Part shown: one piece after another, positions 1 to 10,924 of the stretch
Position numbering within the stretch: the first letter of the stretch is position 1
Layout: every line of letters begins with the position of its first letter
Source: Panax quinquefolius
Lineage: Eukaryota > Streptophyta > Magnoliopsida > Apiales > Araliaceae
Length of the DNA: 64,000 bases
Direction of reading: 5' to 3'
Assembly (NCBI GenBank): GCA_020205615.1
Contig: CM035171.1
Span: forward strand, 11,778,160 to 11,842,159
Notes under the pieces: generated by a model
Told to the model about the DNA's origin: nothing
The model's database searches: none
What the model saw: the letters and a program-made list of their open reading frames with translations, nothing else
Translations under genes and position numbers: made by a program

Positions 1-904
1 CCAAATTTGTAACAATGTAACACAACCATTAATGTATTTAACTCCTTTCCTAGTAGCGGTATATAAAGATCTGTACAAATATGCTAACAACTGCAGTAGC
101 CCAGAGTAAGTTACACAATCTTGACGTTAGCAATAAAGACAAATATCATTGGGTGCACACTATTTCTATTCTATTAGGGAATAATATTGCCTACACACAA
201 CCACAACATGTATGCCTTTGTGTGTAAGCCTACTGACATCTTTACTTGCATTCTCGGGACATTTATTAAAATGTTAGATGCAACCACATAATGAAATTGC
301 CTTCTGCGTTTTTTGAACTAAAATATTCACCCGACTAATTGATCTCCAAAACAATCCCTAAAATAATTCAAATTGGTGACAATGAGGGACCCGTTAAGGC
401 TTTCCTACCACCGGTAACCCAGTGACATCCTCTAAAGTGAACATCCTCTAATTCGGTAATAACATGCATTAATGACAACAAAAAAACAAATACATACATG
501 GTATTATATCCCCTTTAATTCAGTAATAACATGAAGTGATAAAACTATTATCTTACATCTTTGCCGAATAATGATATGAAATGGAGTACCAATATGATAT
601 ATCTTACAAAAAAATTCGGTGTCTTGAATATAATAAATGGATTCCAGTAGCTTCAATTTGTTGAAGTTTTTTTTTGCTCCTCTCTTAAAATACTCCTCTC
701 TCTCTTTTATTTTTTATTTTATCTAACAGCAAGTGAACTTTAGTTTGCCTGAAGATGTGTCTTGAATAGACGTTTAAATAAGCTCTCATTCAAATGTCCG
801 TTACATGAATTAATTTAGGACCAAATTCAAACCAATGTCTCGACTTTTTAGTTCACCAGAGGTTTGCAGTGTTCTTTCCAGAGGCAAATGTGCGAAAAAG
901 TAGT
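1..904. other. AT-rich intergenic sequence, no gene seen
   Basis: Short ORFs only, with no recognisable protein. A phrase like 'aattcggtaataacatg' occurs twice (about 451 and 518), which hints at an old local duplication. Nothing else could be assigned. Confidence 0.5.
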
Positions 905-1138
905 CAAAAAAGTAGAGGCTATAACAGGTTTTAAAAAAAAAAAAAATTTGTTTTTATCTGCAATAGGTAGAAATATAACGGTTTTAAAAAAAAAATATTT
1001 GTTTTTTATGCAATGCCCAAGTAGAGGCTATAGCAGTTGAAAAAAAAAAAAAAAAAAATTATTTGTTTTTATGCAATAGGTAGAGAATATAACGTATGAG
1101 TTTAAAAAAAAAAAAATTTGTTTTTTATGCAATTAGAG
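905..1138. repeat. A-rich minisatellite, about four units
   Basis: A degenerate unit of about 55-60 bp repeats about four times. Each unit has a core such as gtagaggctataacggtttt, then a run of 10-18 A, then 'atttgtttttatgcaatagg'. It lies just outside the left tRNA-like inverted repeat of the FAR1/MULE region. A loosely similar T-rich array with a 'gtagtaagagcttgttacggttta' type core (split here: gtagtaagagc / ttgttacggttta) lies outside the right one. Confidence 0.6.
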
Positions 1139-1184
1139 AAATTTATAATTGGTATGAATAAATCAATTTTTCATTGCTAGCTTG

Positions 1185-1255
1185 AGACTTCGAACTCGAG
1201 ACCTCATGCACCAATACCTCGTCATTATGACCACCCGAGCACCAGACTTTGGCCC
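1185..1255 (-). repeat. Left inverted copy of a tRNA-like repeat (SINE head or MULE TIR)
   Basis: Read on the minus strand this begins tggtgctcgggtggtcata and runs to a box-B-like 'gagttcgaagtct'. The plus-strand copy near 4760-4822 matches it over about 60 bp with few differences (tggtgctcggtggtcata ... gagttcgaatctg). A box-A-like GGTGGTCA and a box-B-like GAGTTCGAA about 40 bp apart resemble the internal RNA polymerase III promoter of tRNA-derived SINEs. Because the two copies are inverted and bracket a transposase relic, they could instead be terminal inverted repeats. I cannot separate these readings here. Confidence 0.55.
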
Positions 1256-1854
1256 AATGTAATCATATCTTACCTTGGATTTGAATATATCTTTAAACAT
1301 TCCATCTCCCCCAAATTAAATTTCTCATTATTTTATTATAATTTTACGATTATTATTGTTATTCTATATAATTCTGAATTGAGTACAAAAGTAGTTTCCA
1401 AATTCTGGCGAACATGTACTTTTTATTATTTTTATCATTATTATCATCATTATTATTATTATTATTATTATAAACAATATACGGTGAATAAGTAGTCAAA
1501 CATAATAATCTGACACTATGGGGAATAGAACAAAGTGACATTGATTATATGGGAAAAGTACATTAGTTTGACTTCTTGAGCATTAACCGCTACTATCTTT
1601 GTCTGGGTGATCTTTTTACCTTTAAATATTGTCAGGAAGGCGCTATATTATCAAGTTATCTTCTTATCCTTCCATAGAATTTGTTCTCGATATTATTATC
1701 TCTTTTCTCTCTCTTTCATAATTTGTTTCATCTGGTTTGCTTCACTTTCACTTGAAAATCAAGTTGAAGTTACGATCGAGCAAAATTCATCACTATTATT
1801 ATTGAAGTAAGTTTTTCAAAATGTCATATAATACATATCCGAATTTGTTAGTGA

Positions 1855-4095
1855 AGTTGATGATGTCATCGATATTGTTCCGTGCGTTGGTTTGTTATTT
1901 TGTACGTTGGAAGAGGTTGAATATTTTATAGATCATATCTTTCGCAAAATGGATTTGAGATTAGAATTGCAATTGAATCCATAAACATCTTATCTGAATG
2001 ATATCGGATCTAGGCGGTGTATGTATGTAAGAAAAGCGGTACACCATTTGTTGGCAAGAGTTTACGATGATGAAGATAGTAGTAATAAAATAACTAGCAG
2101 AGAGAGACTACATAGAGATCGAACAATGTGCAAAGCTAGAATATATGTTGTCCACAATAAGAAAGAGGACAATTGGCGTATATCTCTTGTTGAATTAGAC
2201 ACAATCATCACTTAGTGACCCCACCAAAGTACATTTGATCGAGACTCACGAAATATTACTCCTTGCAAGAACTTTAATTGACACTTTAAATAAGTCCCGT
2301 TATTGGTCCTAGTAAGATGATGAATGTTTTGAGCACAATGGGAGGTGGGTTGCAAAATGTTCCTTTCTCTACTACTAATGTTGAGAATGTGGTGCGAGAT
2401 TTAAGGCGTGATTCTGCGATGATGAAAGCGATGCACAAGTTTTGTCGATCATTTGAACAAACTTGCATCCGAAGTGCCCGACAAATTTTTTTTCAAGTGA
2501 AATCCGGTGAAAACAACCGCGTAAACTTGTATTACGTGGGTTGGCCTTGATCAAGGTTTATATATCAGCGGTTCGGAGACGTTGTGACATTTGATAGTAC
2601 ATCTGGGACAAATAAGTATGGCATCTTAGTTTGTTCCATTCTTAGGTCAACCACCATTATCGGTCTATATTGTTTGGATTTACCTTTATTCAGAGATGAG
2701 ACGAGAGGACACTTTCGTTTGGGTATTACAGGATACGGCTTGAAGCCACGGACTACAAGGCACCTACAACCATCATCACCGATCGAAGATGGAGCTATGA
2801 GTAATGCTATTGCTATGGTACTTCCAACTACTTATCATTTATTGTGTTCTTGGCATATTAGCAATAAATTTCACGAAAAATTGCATCATGTTTATTATGA
2901 GCACCCATCGTTCAAAAATGATTTTAACAACTGTGTATAACTCATTTGTCCATCGAGGAATTTGAAGAAGCGTTGGCATATTACGATAAGTTCCTATGAA
3001 TTGTATACTAATGAATGGCTTGGAAGTTTGTATGATGTCTGTGAAAATGGATTCGGCGTATCTGAAGAGATATTTTTCATGAGAATGACTACCACCGGAA
3101 GAAGCGAGAAGCATGAATGCCTTTTTGATGAAGTATGTTAATGCATCAACGGGTATGCTATGTTTTGTCTTTATGCCAGTCAAAAGGTAGTAGAAAAGCA
3201 GGTTTATCGAGGAGAGGAAGGTCGACTACATAACAAAACATCGTAAAAGGATTATGGTACTCGATTCATCTTTAGAAGTTCATGCTGCCTGCATGTTGTA
3301 CACAAAAGATGTTTTTAGGCGTTTCCAACGTCGATTCGTCGATTCCATGAAATCTATGTTAAGTAAACTTAGTGAGTTGTGTGTCAACGATACTAAGGTT
3401 TATCACGAGGTATAATGCGGATCTGTTGAAAGTGGTGGAAGATATAAAGTTGTCGACAATCGACAACCGGGATCGGTTACATATAGCGCGAATGTTTTCT
3501 CACTACGGTGAATTATGCGAGGCACATCTTGAGATATTTCATAGCAAAGAGTATTTCACAAATCTGAATCGAGCATGATCCTTCATCGGTGGACAAGAGC
3601 CTTGAACAAAAGCAATGGTGAAGACTTACTCTTTAACTCCACATCTGCGACTTGAACAAAATCAAGCATGCGCTATAATCATTTGATGAGTGATTACGGG
3701 GAGTTAGCGAAAAAGCGGCTTACTTTCGGTCAGGAGGTTACAAAACTGTTCTTAAAGCCGAATGCCTGAGGAAAAGAGTTGGTTGACCGATATGATCCGG
3801 ATGAGAATATTACTGAACCGGCGGATGATGACATTGATTACAGTTGGAGATCGAAATCATGATATGGGATACGATAATGGCGATGAAGATGCACGGAGGT
3901 GGAAGAAGAAGAAGAGTATTCATTACTAATATTTCTCAAACAAAGAGCCGCAAAAACAATCAAGATTCAAGAGTGCACCGAGAAAATCATTCCTTCTAAA
4001 ACTCATCCGAAAATGTGCAATTTGTGGCTTTGAAGCCGACCACGATAAAGCGAAATCACTATCGAGTGCTAGGGATTCTGAGCCAAAAAAAATAA
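1855..4095 (+). pseudogene. FAR1/FHY3-like MULE transposase pseudogene
   Basis: Conceptual translation across several frames gives the order of a FAR1/MULE transposase. First is an N-terminal FAR1 DNA-binding (WRKY-GCM1 type) part, with 'CVGLLFCTLEEVE' near 1880 and 'TMCKARIYVVHNKKEDNW' near 2129-2176. Next comes the linker 'MMNVLSTMGGGLQNVPFSTT' near 2317. Then comes the MULE DDE domain, with 'VVTFDSTSGTNKYG' (first catalytic Asp), a shifted 'TD..DGAMSNAIAMVLP' and 'CSWHI' near 2850. 'TTTGRSE' and 'NAFFDE.YVNAST' follow near 3090-3150. Intact FAR1-related proteins and MULE transposases are about 600-850 residues. Here the reading frame breaks repeatedly, so the gene is dead. FAR1-related host genes are domesticated MULE transposases. 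The flanking inverted repeats favour a transposon over a decayed host gene. Confidence 0.8.
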
Positions 4096-4223
4096 GCGTC
4101 GGTTGTATTAATCATTCTATGTTTTTTATTTTATGAAAATGAAGATGTAATATGAATTATTCCTCTTAATGTTATGCGATCTACTAGTATTGGTATAATA
4201 TGTACTTCTAATATTGATACTCA

Positions 4224-4269
<46 letters not shown>
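4224..4269. repeat. (ATT)n microsatellite
   Basis: About 15 ATT units, followed to about 4700 by very AT-rich sequence with repeated 'aataataaaatcatt' phrases and no gene. Confidence 0.9.
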
Positions 4270-4757
4270 ATAATTCTTTACTACTTTTATAAATTCGATA
4301 AGTAAATTAATTTCACGAAATGACTTGAAAAATTATCATCATTACTTATTAGACTAATTGAACTAGTTTTATTAATAATAAAATCATTTCTTAATAATAA
4401 AATCATTGCTTAATATATAAAATCATTACTAATAATCATTGCTTAATAATAAAATTATTAATACTAATAATCTGAAGATTATAATGATCATTATTTATAT
4501 TTTATTAAAGAATGATATTTATTTTTAATATATTAATAATCTTTTATTGATATTATTACAAAGATAAGAAAACATATTAAAGGGATAATAATAAATATAG
4601 ATATTAACTTATTTCTATTTAGAAAAATCCAATTAATAATATAGATTTATTAATAATAATAAATCGTAATATAGTAGTAATCTGAGAATATAGATTTTGG
4701 GGATGGTGAAGTTTTTCTATAAGTATATATCCTTGGTTAAACTTAGCAACTAGGCAG

Positions 4758-4830
4758 TGTGGTGCTCGGTGGTCATATAATGAGGTATTGGTGCGTGAGG
4801 TTAACGAGTTCGAATCTGTTCAATGTACTC
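4758..4830 (+). repeat. Right inverted copy of the tRNA-like repeat
   Basis: Begins tggtgctcggtggtcata near 4760 and carries the box-B-like 'gagttcgaatctg', followed about 20 bp later by a T-run. It is the inverted partner of the copy at 1185-1255; together they bracket the FAR1/MULE pseudogene. The order A-box-like, B-box-like, T-rich tail fits a SINE in plus orientation. An old MULE TIR is the alternative. Confidence 0.55.
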
Positions 4831-5084
4831 TTAGTTGGTATATCAAATTTTTTTTTTTTTGTAGTAATGACTATTTATATCTAAGTAGGGTTATTTTTTT
4901 TTTATTTTATTTTAATTTATTTGAGTCATAACATATAATGGAGAAAAGAAGGAAAAAAAAAAAAAAATAATTTCTAAGACAAAGCTCTACTAGTAAATAG
5001 GAAAAAAAAAAAAAAAGCTAAAAGCAGTCTGAAAGCTCAATGAATCGAAAATAAAAAAATAAATAAAAAAAAATGAAATAAAAA

Positions 5085-5447
5085 CATTTGTTATAAAACA
5101 TTTGTTAAAAACATTTTTTTTATAACAAATATTTTTATTTTTGTTATAAAATATATTATAAAAACATTTGTTAAAAATATTTTTATTTTTTACTGTAGTA
5201 AGAGCTTATTACGGTTTATATATATATATATTTTTTTTTTTTTTTTAAGTAGTAAGAGCTTGTTATAAAATATGTTATAAAAACATTTTGTTAAAAACAT
5301 TTTTATTTTTAATGTTAGTAAGAGCTTGTTACGGTTTATATATATATATATTTTTTTTTTTTTAAGCTAGTAAGAGCTTGTTACAGTTTAGGATATTTTT
5401 TTTTTTTTTTTTTTTTTTGTAAGTAGTAAGAGCTTGTTACGGTTTGA

Positions 5448-5481
<34 letters not shown>

Positions 5482-5525
5482 TAGTAGAGCTTGTTACGGT
5501 TTAGGATTTTTTTTTTTTATATACT
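5085..5525. repeat. T-rich minisatellite array
   Basis: Six degenerate copies of 'agtaagagcttgttacggtt' start near 5196, 5252, 5320, 5366, 5426 and 5481, separated by T-runs of 10-25 or TATATA. Upstream, 'aaaacatttgttaaaaacat' repeats several times. Slippage-prone and non-coding. Confidence 0.7.
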
Positions 5526-5762
5526 GGTATAAGTCGTTTGTTGCAGGTTGTGATATTAATATTAAAGTTGGTTTAAGTTAAACAAACCGACAACATGTTG
5601 ACTTTGGTGGGGTCCTCATATTAAAATAAAAGCTAAGTACAAGTTGTTACTTACCGGGTATATTTATGTTTCAATCTCACCTTCCAATAAGTTTATCAAT
5701 CGGTCCAAAAGGGGGTGTTACAGACATTACCCCATGTGAACGGTTCTTATGGATGGGCTCCG

Positions 5763-5805
<43 letters not shown>

Positions 5806-5884
5806 GAGCGCGCGCATGTGATTTTCAGATTGCACACAACCAACCATGAACCATCCATCTATCCAATGCAGTACTAGTAGTATG
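5526..5884. other. LTR-end-like segment and (TA)n(TG)n(CG)n microsatellite
   Basis: Around 5700-5740 the phrase 'ggtccaaaagggggtgttaca' style (ggtccaaaagg / gggtgttaca) resembles the end of a plant LTR, but no partner was found. At about 5762-5815 there is a compound microsatellite, (TA) then (TG) then (CG/CA). Confidence 0.35.
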
Positions 5885-6162
5885 TACTTCCCCCGTTCCT
5901 AAAAGATTGTCGTTTTAGAAGAAAAAATTTGTTCCAAAAAGTTTGTCGTTTATAAATTTCGAGGACAATAAATTATTTACTTTCCTATATTACCCCTACC
6001 TTCTCTTATTGTCCCAATAAATTCTCCCTTGTATTAATAGTTTTTAATTTTCCATAAAGGGGTAGTGATGAAATTTCAAATAAATTTTACTTGGTAAATG
6101 ACACTTTCTTAATCCATGTGCCAAAATCTTAAACGACAATATTTTAGGAACGAATGGAGTAT
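5885..6162. mobile_element. Stowaway-like MITE
   Basis: A 278-bp element bounded by TA, with terminal inverted repeats of the CTCCCTCCGTYC type: left 'tacttcccccgttcctaaaa', right 'ttttaggaacgaatggagta'. The inner arms 'gattgtcgtttta' and 'cttaaacgacaat' also pair. This is the usual structure of Tc1/mariner-derived Stowaway elements. A left-half relative occurs at 40715. Confidence 0.8.
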
Positions 6163-6204
6163 AATATATGAATAAGTCTAGGCAGACCGGAATAGTGGAC
6201 CGAA

Positions 6205-6482
6205 TTATTGGACATTTCTATTTTTTTATTTTTTGTTTTTGATTGTGACTCTCAAAAAAAGTATACTATTTATTTCAACTGGAATTTTTATAAAATATAG
6301 TGTTTTAGGTATAATTTGTATACATATATAAACACAAGGTTGTACAGTCTGTATAACACTATTTTTGTATATGTATCCAAATTATACCTAAAATACTATA
6401 TTTTGTAAAAATTTCTGTTGAAATAAATATTATACATTTTTTGAGAATCGCAAACAAAAAAAATTTAAAAATGTCCGATAAA
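6205..6482. mobile_element. Foldback MITE with near full-length inverted arms
   Basis: The left arm (from ttattggacatttc) and the right arm (to gaaatgtccgataa-like 'aaatgtccgataa') are inverted copies over about 130 bp each, through 'aggtataatttgtatacata' and its inverse. The ~20-bp loop is near 6335. No transposase and no clear TSD, so the superfamily is not assigned. Confidence 0.75.
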
Positions 6483-7036
6483 CATGTCAATGCAGCAGGA
6501 CTCATAATATATTAGAATTGGAATTGAGAAGGAATCAAGTAGAAGAAGAAGATGCAGTGGATCCCACTTTTAGTTTTAGTTTTTTGAAATTTCTATTTGT
6601 TTTAGTAGTACTCCAGTACAGTCCACCATACATGCAAAGCAAAATTGGTTTTTGTGGTTTGTTAATTTGGTTAGAGGCATGTTTGGTGAAGGATAAAATT
6701 AGGTTTTAGTGTGTGTGTGTGTGTGTGTTGATGAACAAACAGTCCAAGGGGGATAAAGTATTGAACAACTGTATATCCATCCATCCATCCATCCATCCAT
6801 CCATCTCTGTTCAAGGCTCAACTCAAATCTAATCTAATCTGGGGCACAGGCGCCTAGCCTAGCCTAGCCTATATCATCATAATCTGAGCCTGTTTCTTCA
6901 TCGATCAATGTACCAGTCAGTAGTCGTACGTACAAGACGTATCTCCCTTCCTTCCTTTTTCATCTGTTTTTATATACACTTAAAAAATTTATTCCTTTTT
7001 TATGTAATACTCATGTAGTATAATAATAATAATTTA
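6483..7036. other. Intergenic with microsatellites
   Basis: Contains (GT)n at about 6709-6730 and (CCAT)n at 6777-6804. A 63-codon ORF at 6518-6709 has no recognisable domain and I do not call it a gene. Confidence 0.5.
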
Positions 7037-7703
7037 GAGCATTTTCAGCGAATAGACTATCTGTTGGACTATATTTAGGTCATCTGACATTAACAAATAT
7101 CGTTTAGTCTTTACTTCTTCCAGCAGATGGACTATCATGTGGACTATAATATAAAAAGATTAAAATAATCAATAAATTCAAAAAAAAACTTCAGATAATA
7201 ATGAAGAATAATACATCGGAGGACCATGATTTTTCATCTAAAAAAAATTAAAGAGATATTATTAATAAAAACTAAAATTAAATATAATAAAAATACACTA
7301 ATTAACAAAATACTTACAATTGCTAAATGTTAAAGTAATTGATTGAGAGATTGTAAAATGTATTGAATAATGGTACATATTTATATATGTTCATTTTCTA
7401 TCCGTTGATTTCATTTTAATATTTTATTACCCTTCTCGTTCTCCTTCATCTGCTTCATCTCTTCTTCAACCTCCCTTCTTCTCCTTCTCTGTTTTTTTAT
7501 TTAACCGAGCCTTCTATTTAAATATAATATAAATTATAGTCCACGAGAATCTCATTCGATGATTTAGTCGGTTTGGCTTGCCAAAAAAAGGGGCAGACTA
7601 AATTTACTCCATCTGCTTGAGCGCAATTTTCATCCTAGACTAAATATAGTCTATGAATCATTTAGTCTAGGAATCACGCAGCTCCGACCTGCTGGAGTTG
7701 CTC
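7037..7703. mobile_element. PIF/Harbinger (Tourist)-like MITE
   Basis: A 667-bp element starting 'gagcattttcagc' and ending 'gctggagttgctc', an imperfect terminal inverted repeat. It is flanked on both sides by TTA (7034-7036 and 7704-7706), the target duplication typical of PIF/Harbinger elements. Inner sequences with 'tagactatatttagtct'-like phrases also pair. No coding capacity. Confidence 0.75.
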
Positions 7704-7737
7704 TTAGTAACCTGGTCTCTCCTTTATTTTAAGTTTC

Positions 7738-7739
<2 letters not shown>

Positions 7740-7790
<51 letters not shown>
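7740..7790. repeat. (TA)n microsatellite
   Basis: About 25 uninterrupted TA units. More TA units lie at about 8011-8034, on the other side of the foldback element, as if that element landed in a TA tract. Confidence 0.95.
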
Positions 7791-7792
<2 letters not shown>

Positions 7793-7805
7793 GGTCGGAT
7801 CTTAA

Positions 7806-8009
7806 GTTTCACTCTTATCTACTTCACTGAAAACTCACCCTTTTAGCGACGAAATCGGCGACGGTTCGATCATCATACAAATGCGTACATACTTTTAACA
7901 ACGCTATATGTTATCCGTCGCTAAAAGTATAGACGACGATTGTATGACCGAACCGTCGGCGATTTTATCGCTAAAAAGGTTAAGCTCGGGTGAGTTAGAT
8001 AAGAGGTAA
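7806..8009. mobile_element. Foldback MITE inside a TA tract
   Basis: The left arm 'cttatctactt...cccttttagcgacgaaatcgg' pairs with the right arm '...cgattttatcgctaaaaagg...gttagataagag', about 80 bp each. Both arms share the 'ggcgacggttcg' core with its inverse. The 'TTAGCGACG' motif is common in subterminal repeats of plant CACTA elements, but the ends here do not show CACTA/TAGTG, so the family is open. Confidence 0.65.
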
Positions 8010-8110
8010 GCATATATATCTATATATATATATATGCGTACAACGTAACGTCCTACATCTCTATGTTTTTGGGACAGAGGGAGGGATTTTATGTAGGTTT
8101 GTTAATTGTT

Positions 8111-8142
<32 letters not shown>
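8111..8142. repeat. (ATG)n microsatellite
   Basis: About 10 ATG/GAT units. The small ORF over it (poly-Met) is a by-product of the repeat. Confidence 0.9.
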
Positions 8143-8145
<3 letters not shown>

Positions 8146-8232
8146 TTGTGTGATCATCTTGTTCATATATAGTGTGCGGGATATATATATGAACAAGAAG
8201 AATATTAAATTATATTATTTTTTATATTTATA

Positions 8233-8470
8233 TCTATTTAATAAAATATAAATGATTTTAAATTTTGTGCTCACTTAATAAATCATTTGAATCGTCCAAA
8301 ATTTTGGATAAATTCCACCATAATTTTGTGCTCACTTAATAAATCATTTGAATCGTCCAAAATTTTGGATAAATTCCACCATCCATTTATCTATCTATCT
8401 AATTCTATACAAATGATTTGTAATTTCCCGCTCACTCAATAAATCATCCGGAGGTACGGGACACATCTAG
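8233..8470 (+). mobile_element. Short non-autonomous Helitron-like element with 61-bp tandem duplication
   Basis: Candidate ends fit Helitron rules: A|TCTATTTAATAAA at 8233, and a GC-rich stretch 'ccggaggtacgggacacatctag' (read as ccggaggtacgg / gacacatctag) ending CTAG at 8470 followed by T. Inside, a 61-bp unit starting 'ttttgtgctcacttaataaa' is present twice (8263 and 8324). A more diverged third match lies at about 8427. The unit is related to the 5' ends at 9727 and 11267 (shared CCGCTCA..TATTAAA..GATC and TTGGATAAAT..ACC). Only 238 bp and no genes. Confidence 0.5.
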
Positions 8471-8639
8471 TTTATATATATAAGAGTAATATAGAAATAA
8501 TGTAATTTAAAATAAGAATCTCTTTCATTTTCTTCTATACTTCTAAACTTATAAAAAAATATATAATTAAAATTCTATTTCATCCTATCTTTTTTAAAAC
8601 TCACAAATATAACAAAGAAAAACTATCATCTCTTCTCCT

Positions 8640-9398
8640 CCCACCCACCTCCCTCCCTCCCTCGCTCCCTCGCATACGTGACATAAAGGATAGGAGTAAA
8701 ACGACCCAAACCGAATCGGTGTTGAAATTGGTCAAATTTTGATATCGATATCGGTACTGATTGAACCGATATACTGAATCGATTTTTACTGAAAATTAAT
8801 ATAATAATAATAATTATTAATAATATTATTATTATTTTTTTATTATAATCATTATTTTATTATTATCATTATTATTATTAATTAAAAAAATAAAAAATCG
8901 ATATATACCTGTCCGAGTAAATCGGAGGAGGATTAAGTAGTAGATAATGAATTGCATTTTAATAATTAAGGTGTGAATTTATTAGGACTAATTAAATACT
9001 ACTACTACTAATCTTTGAAGTTGCATGCTCACGTGGTTTTAGATCACGTGGATCGCACTCTCTTTACGTATCATCTCATAGAAAACAAAACATAGGGAGG
9101 AGGAGCATCTCTTTGTAATTTTTAATTAACGTAAAAATAGGCAATATCTTTAGAAAATTAGGGAAGTGAAGGTGCTATAAATAAATACTCCAATGACATT
9201 GAAACAGTAAGTGGATAACATGAACAAAGTATTCTTTTAGATCTTAAAGAAAAAAAGGAACAAAAAAACAATGCAAACGCATTGAAAATACTATTATAAA
9301 TTATTTAAAATATAGAGTAATATTTAGTACAAAATTATTATTTATAAAGTTAAATAAAATCAAACCGCATAAGTATGATTTAAAAACAAAAGAATAAA

Positions 9399-9437
<39 letters not shown>

Positions 9438-9480
9438 TGTGGAAGGGAAGGGAAGGGAAGGGAAGGGAAGGGAGAATCGT
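8640..9480. other. Intergenic with simple repeats
   Basis: AT-rich sequence holding (AAT/ATT)-rich tracts near 8800-8880, (TA)n at about 9402-9432 and (GGGAA)n at about 9440-9475. No gene recognised. Confidence 0.6.
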
Positions 9481-9726
9481 TTGGTGGCGTATTTGATTTG
9501 TGGATCCTCCACCCACCAACCAGCACAGCAGGTCCTAGTCTTAGCTAGTCTGGTGTAGTCTAGTCTGCAGTGCATGCCAAGGTTGATGCAGAGAATCTGT
9601 AGTCTGCAGAGTTGGTAACAACCCCACAAGTAAAGTAAACTGCAAACCTATCCTCCCCCTCCCCCTCCCCTCCCCTCCCAGAGTCGGTGGGAAGAGAGAG
9701 AGACACCACTAACATATTAAAATTTA

Positions 9727-10924
9727 TCTATACAAAATATAACTGAATTTGAACTATTTTAATTTTCCGCTCAAACCTATTAAATGATCTAGACCGTCAA
9801 AACTATTGGATAAATCTGAACCCTTCATTCATTACTATGGTTAACAAAATACTCTTCTATCTGAACCCTTCATTATATACCAAAATACTCTTCTATACCA
9901 AAATACTCTTCTACCTTTTCTTCTTCTTCGATTTCTACAATAAACCTCCAACGACGACTGCAATAAACCACCGGCGACCACCGACCCAAACCAATAAACC
10001 AAAAACCTCCAACAAACCACCGGCGACCCACCGACCCACTGCCACCAATGACCCACTGCCACCGGCGATTTCTACAACGACGACTCCAATAAACCTCCAA
10101 TTTCTTCTTCTTCGATTTCTACATAGAAGAAGAACCTCAACAAACCAAGGTCCCAACGACCCACTGCCACCGGCGATTCTCGACCCACTACCACCGACGA
10201 TGATTCTCGAGGACAGCATCGACGGCGAAGAAAACCCCAAGGTCCCGAAGAAACGGGCGGAAACATGGGTCGAAGACCAGAACTCTCATCGACCTCCACC
10301 GAATTCGACTCTCTCTTGACACTTGAAATCCAACAAGCACTGTGGGGACCAAATTTCAGCCAAAATGAGGGAAAAAGGGTTCGATCGCTCGTCGACTATG
10401 TGCACCCACAAGTGGAGTAATTTGTTGAAGGAGTTCAAAAAGTCTAAGCAGCAGCCTAGCAGTGCTACCAAGATGTCTTATTACAAGGAAATTGAGGAGA
10501 TTCTTAGGGACGGAAGCAAAACAACCCATTTCAACCGTTCTTCTCCTGCTTCAGGTATAACCTTTACTGAGATGGGTCTTTCTTTTTGTTCAAAAATTGA
10601 AGATTGACACTTGGGTGCTAGAATTTATACCATGAATGAACTGGTATGATAATTCTTTCAAACATTTTCTAGGATGTAAAAATGATTGCGAGTCTTTATT
10701 AACCTTTTAATTTTCATTCCTTAAATTCTTTGCTTTCTGTTGTGATAGGCTCTGATTGAATGAGTCACTCATTAGTAGTAGAACTTTAATGCGCTTTTAT
10801 AACTATGAATTTCTTTGTTAAGTATCATTTTTAATATATTATTAGATTAGATGTCATCTCTTTTGGCACCCATCACATACCCATCATTGTAAACATAAGT
10901 TTACGATGTATATGTAATACCTAA
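9727..10924 (+). mobile_element. Helitron-like element A carrying a trihelix gene fragment (3' end tentative)
   Basis: The left end is A|TCTATACAAAATATAAC, followed by 'ccgctcaaacctattaaatg' and 'ttggataaatctgaaccc', the same 5' signature as element B at 11267. The right end is uncertain. A hairpin 'gtaaac ataa gtttac' (about 10888-10903) lies about 17 nt before CTAA|T at 10921-10924, which satisfies the CTRR rule but is AT-rich and could be chance. Inside are pyrimidine/CCGGCGA-rich repeats (about 9940-10200) and the GT-1-like exon. No Rep or helicase. Confidence 0.4.
10215..10556 (+). pseudogene. Captured GT-1-type trihelix transcription factor exon, copy A
   Basis: Two frames joined by a shift near 10320 give the N-terminal trihelix (MYB/SANT-like) DNA-binding domain of a GT-1-type factor. 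First comes 'VPKKRAETWVEDQ' (frame ending at 10319). Then comes '[20 protein letters not shown]', '[15 protein letters not shown]' and '[14 protein letters not shown]' (frame 10323-10607). In intact proteins the tryptophans of the three helices are essential for DNA binding. Here the second-helix Trp region reads KHCGDQ instead of KHLWxQ. The exon ends at a plausible donor, 'cag|gtataac' near 10553, followed by non-coding sequence, as at the first intron of the parent gene. The C-terminal half of GT-1 is absent, so it is a fragment. A second copy lies at 11690-12000. Confidence 0.75.

Noticed and set aside
1185..1255. A functional tRNA gene
   Set aside because: Box-A-like and box-B-like motifs are present, but no cloverleaf with acceptor stem or anticodon arm can be drawn; a SINE or TIR is more likely.
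1359..1541. Minus-strand ORF with poly-Asn/Asp
   Set aside because: Translation of an (ATT)-rich tract at 1420-1472; no homology.
8063..8251. 62-codon ORF with poly-Met
   Set aside because: Created by an (ATG)n microsatellite.
9837..10319. A 160-codon ORF rich in Pro, Thr and Asn as a protein gene
   Set aside because: Only the last part matches the trihelix gene; the rest is repetitive CCGGCGA/AATAAACC text in a Helitron-like element, and overlapping minus ORFs arise from the same bias.
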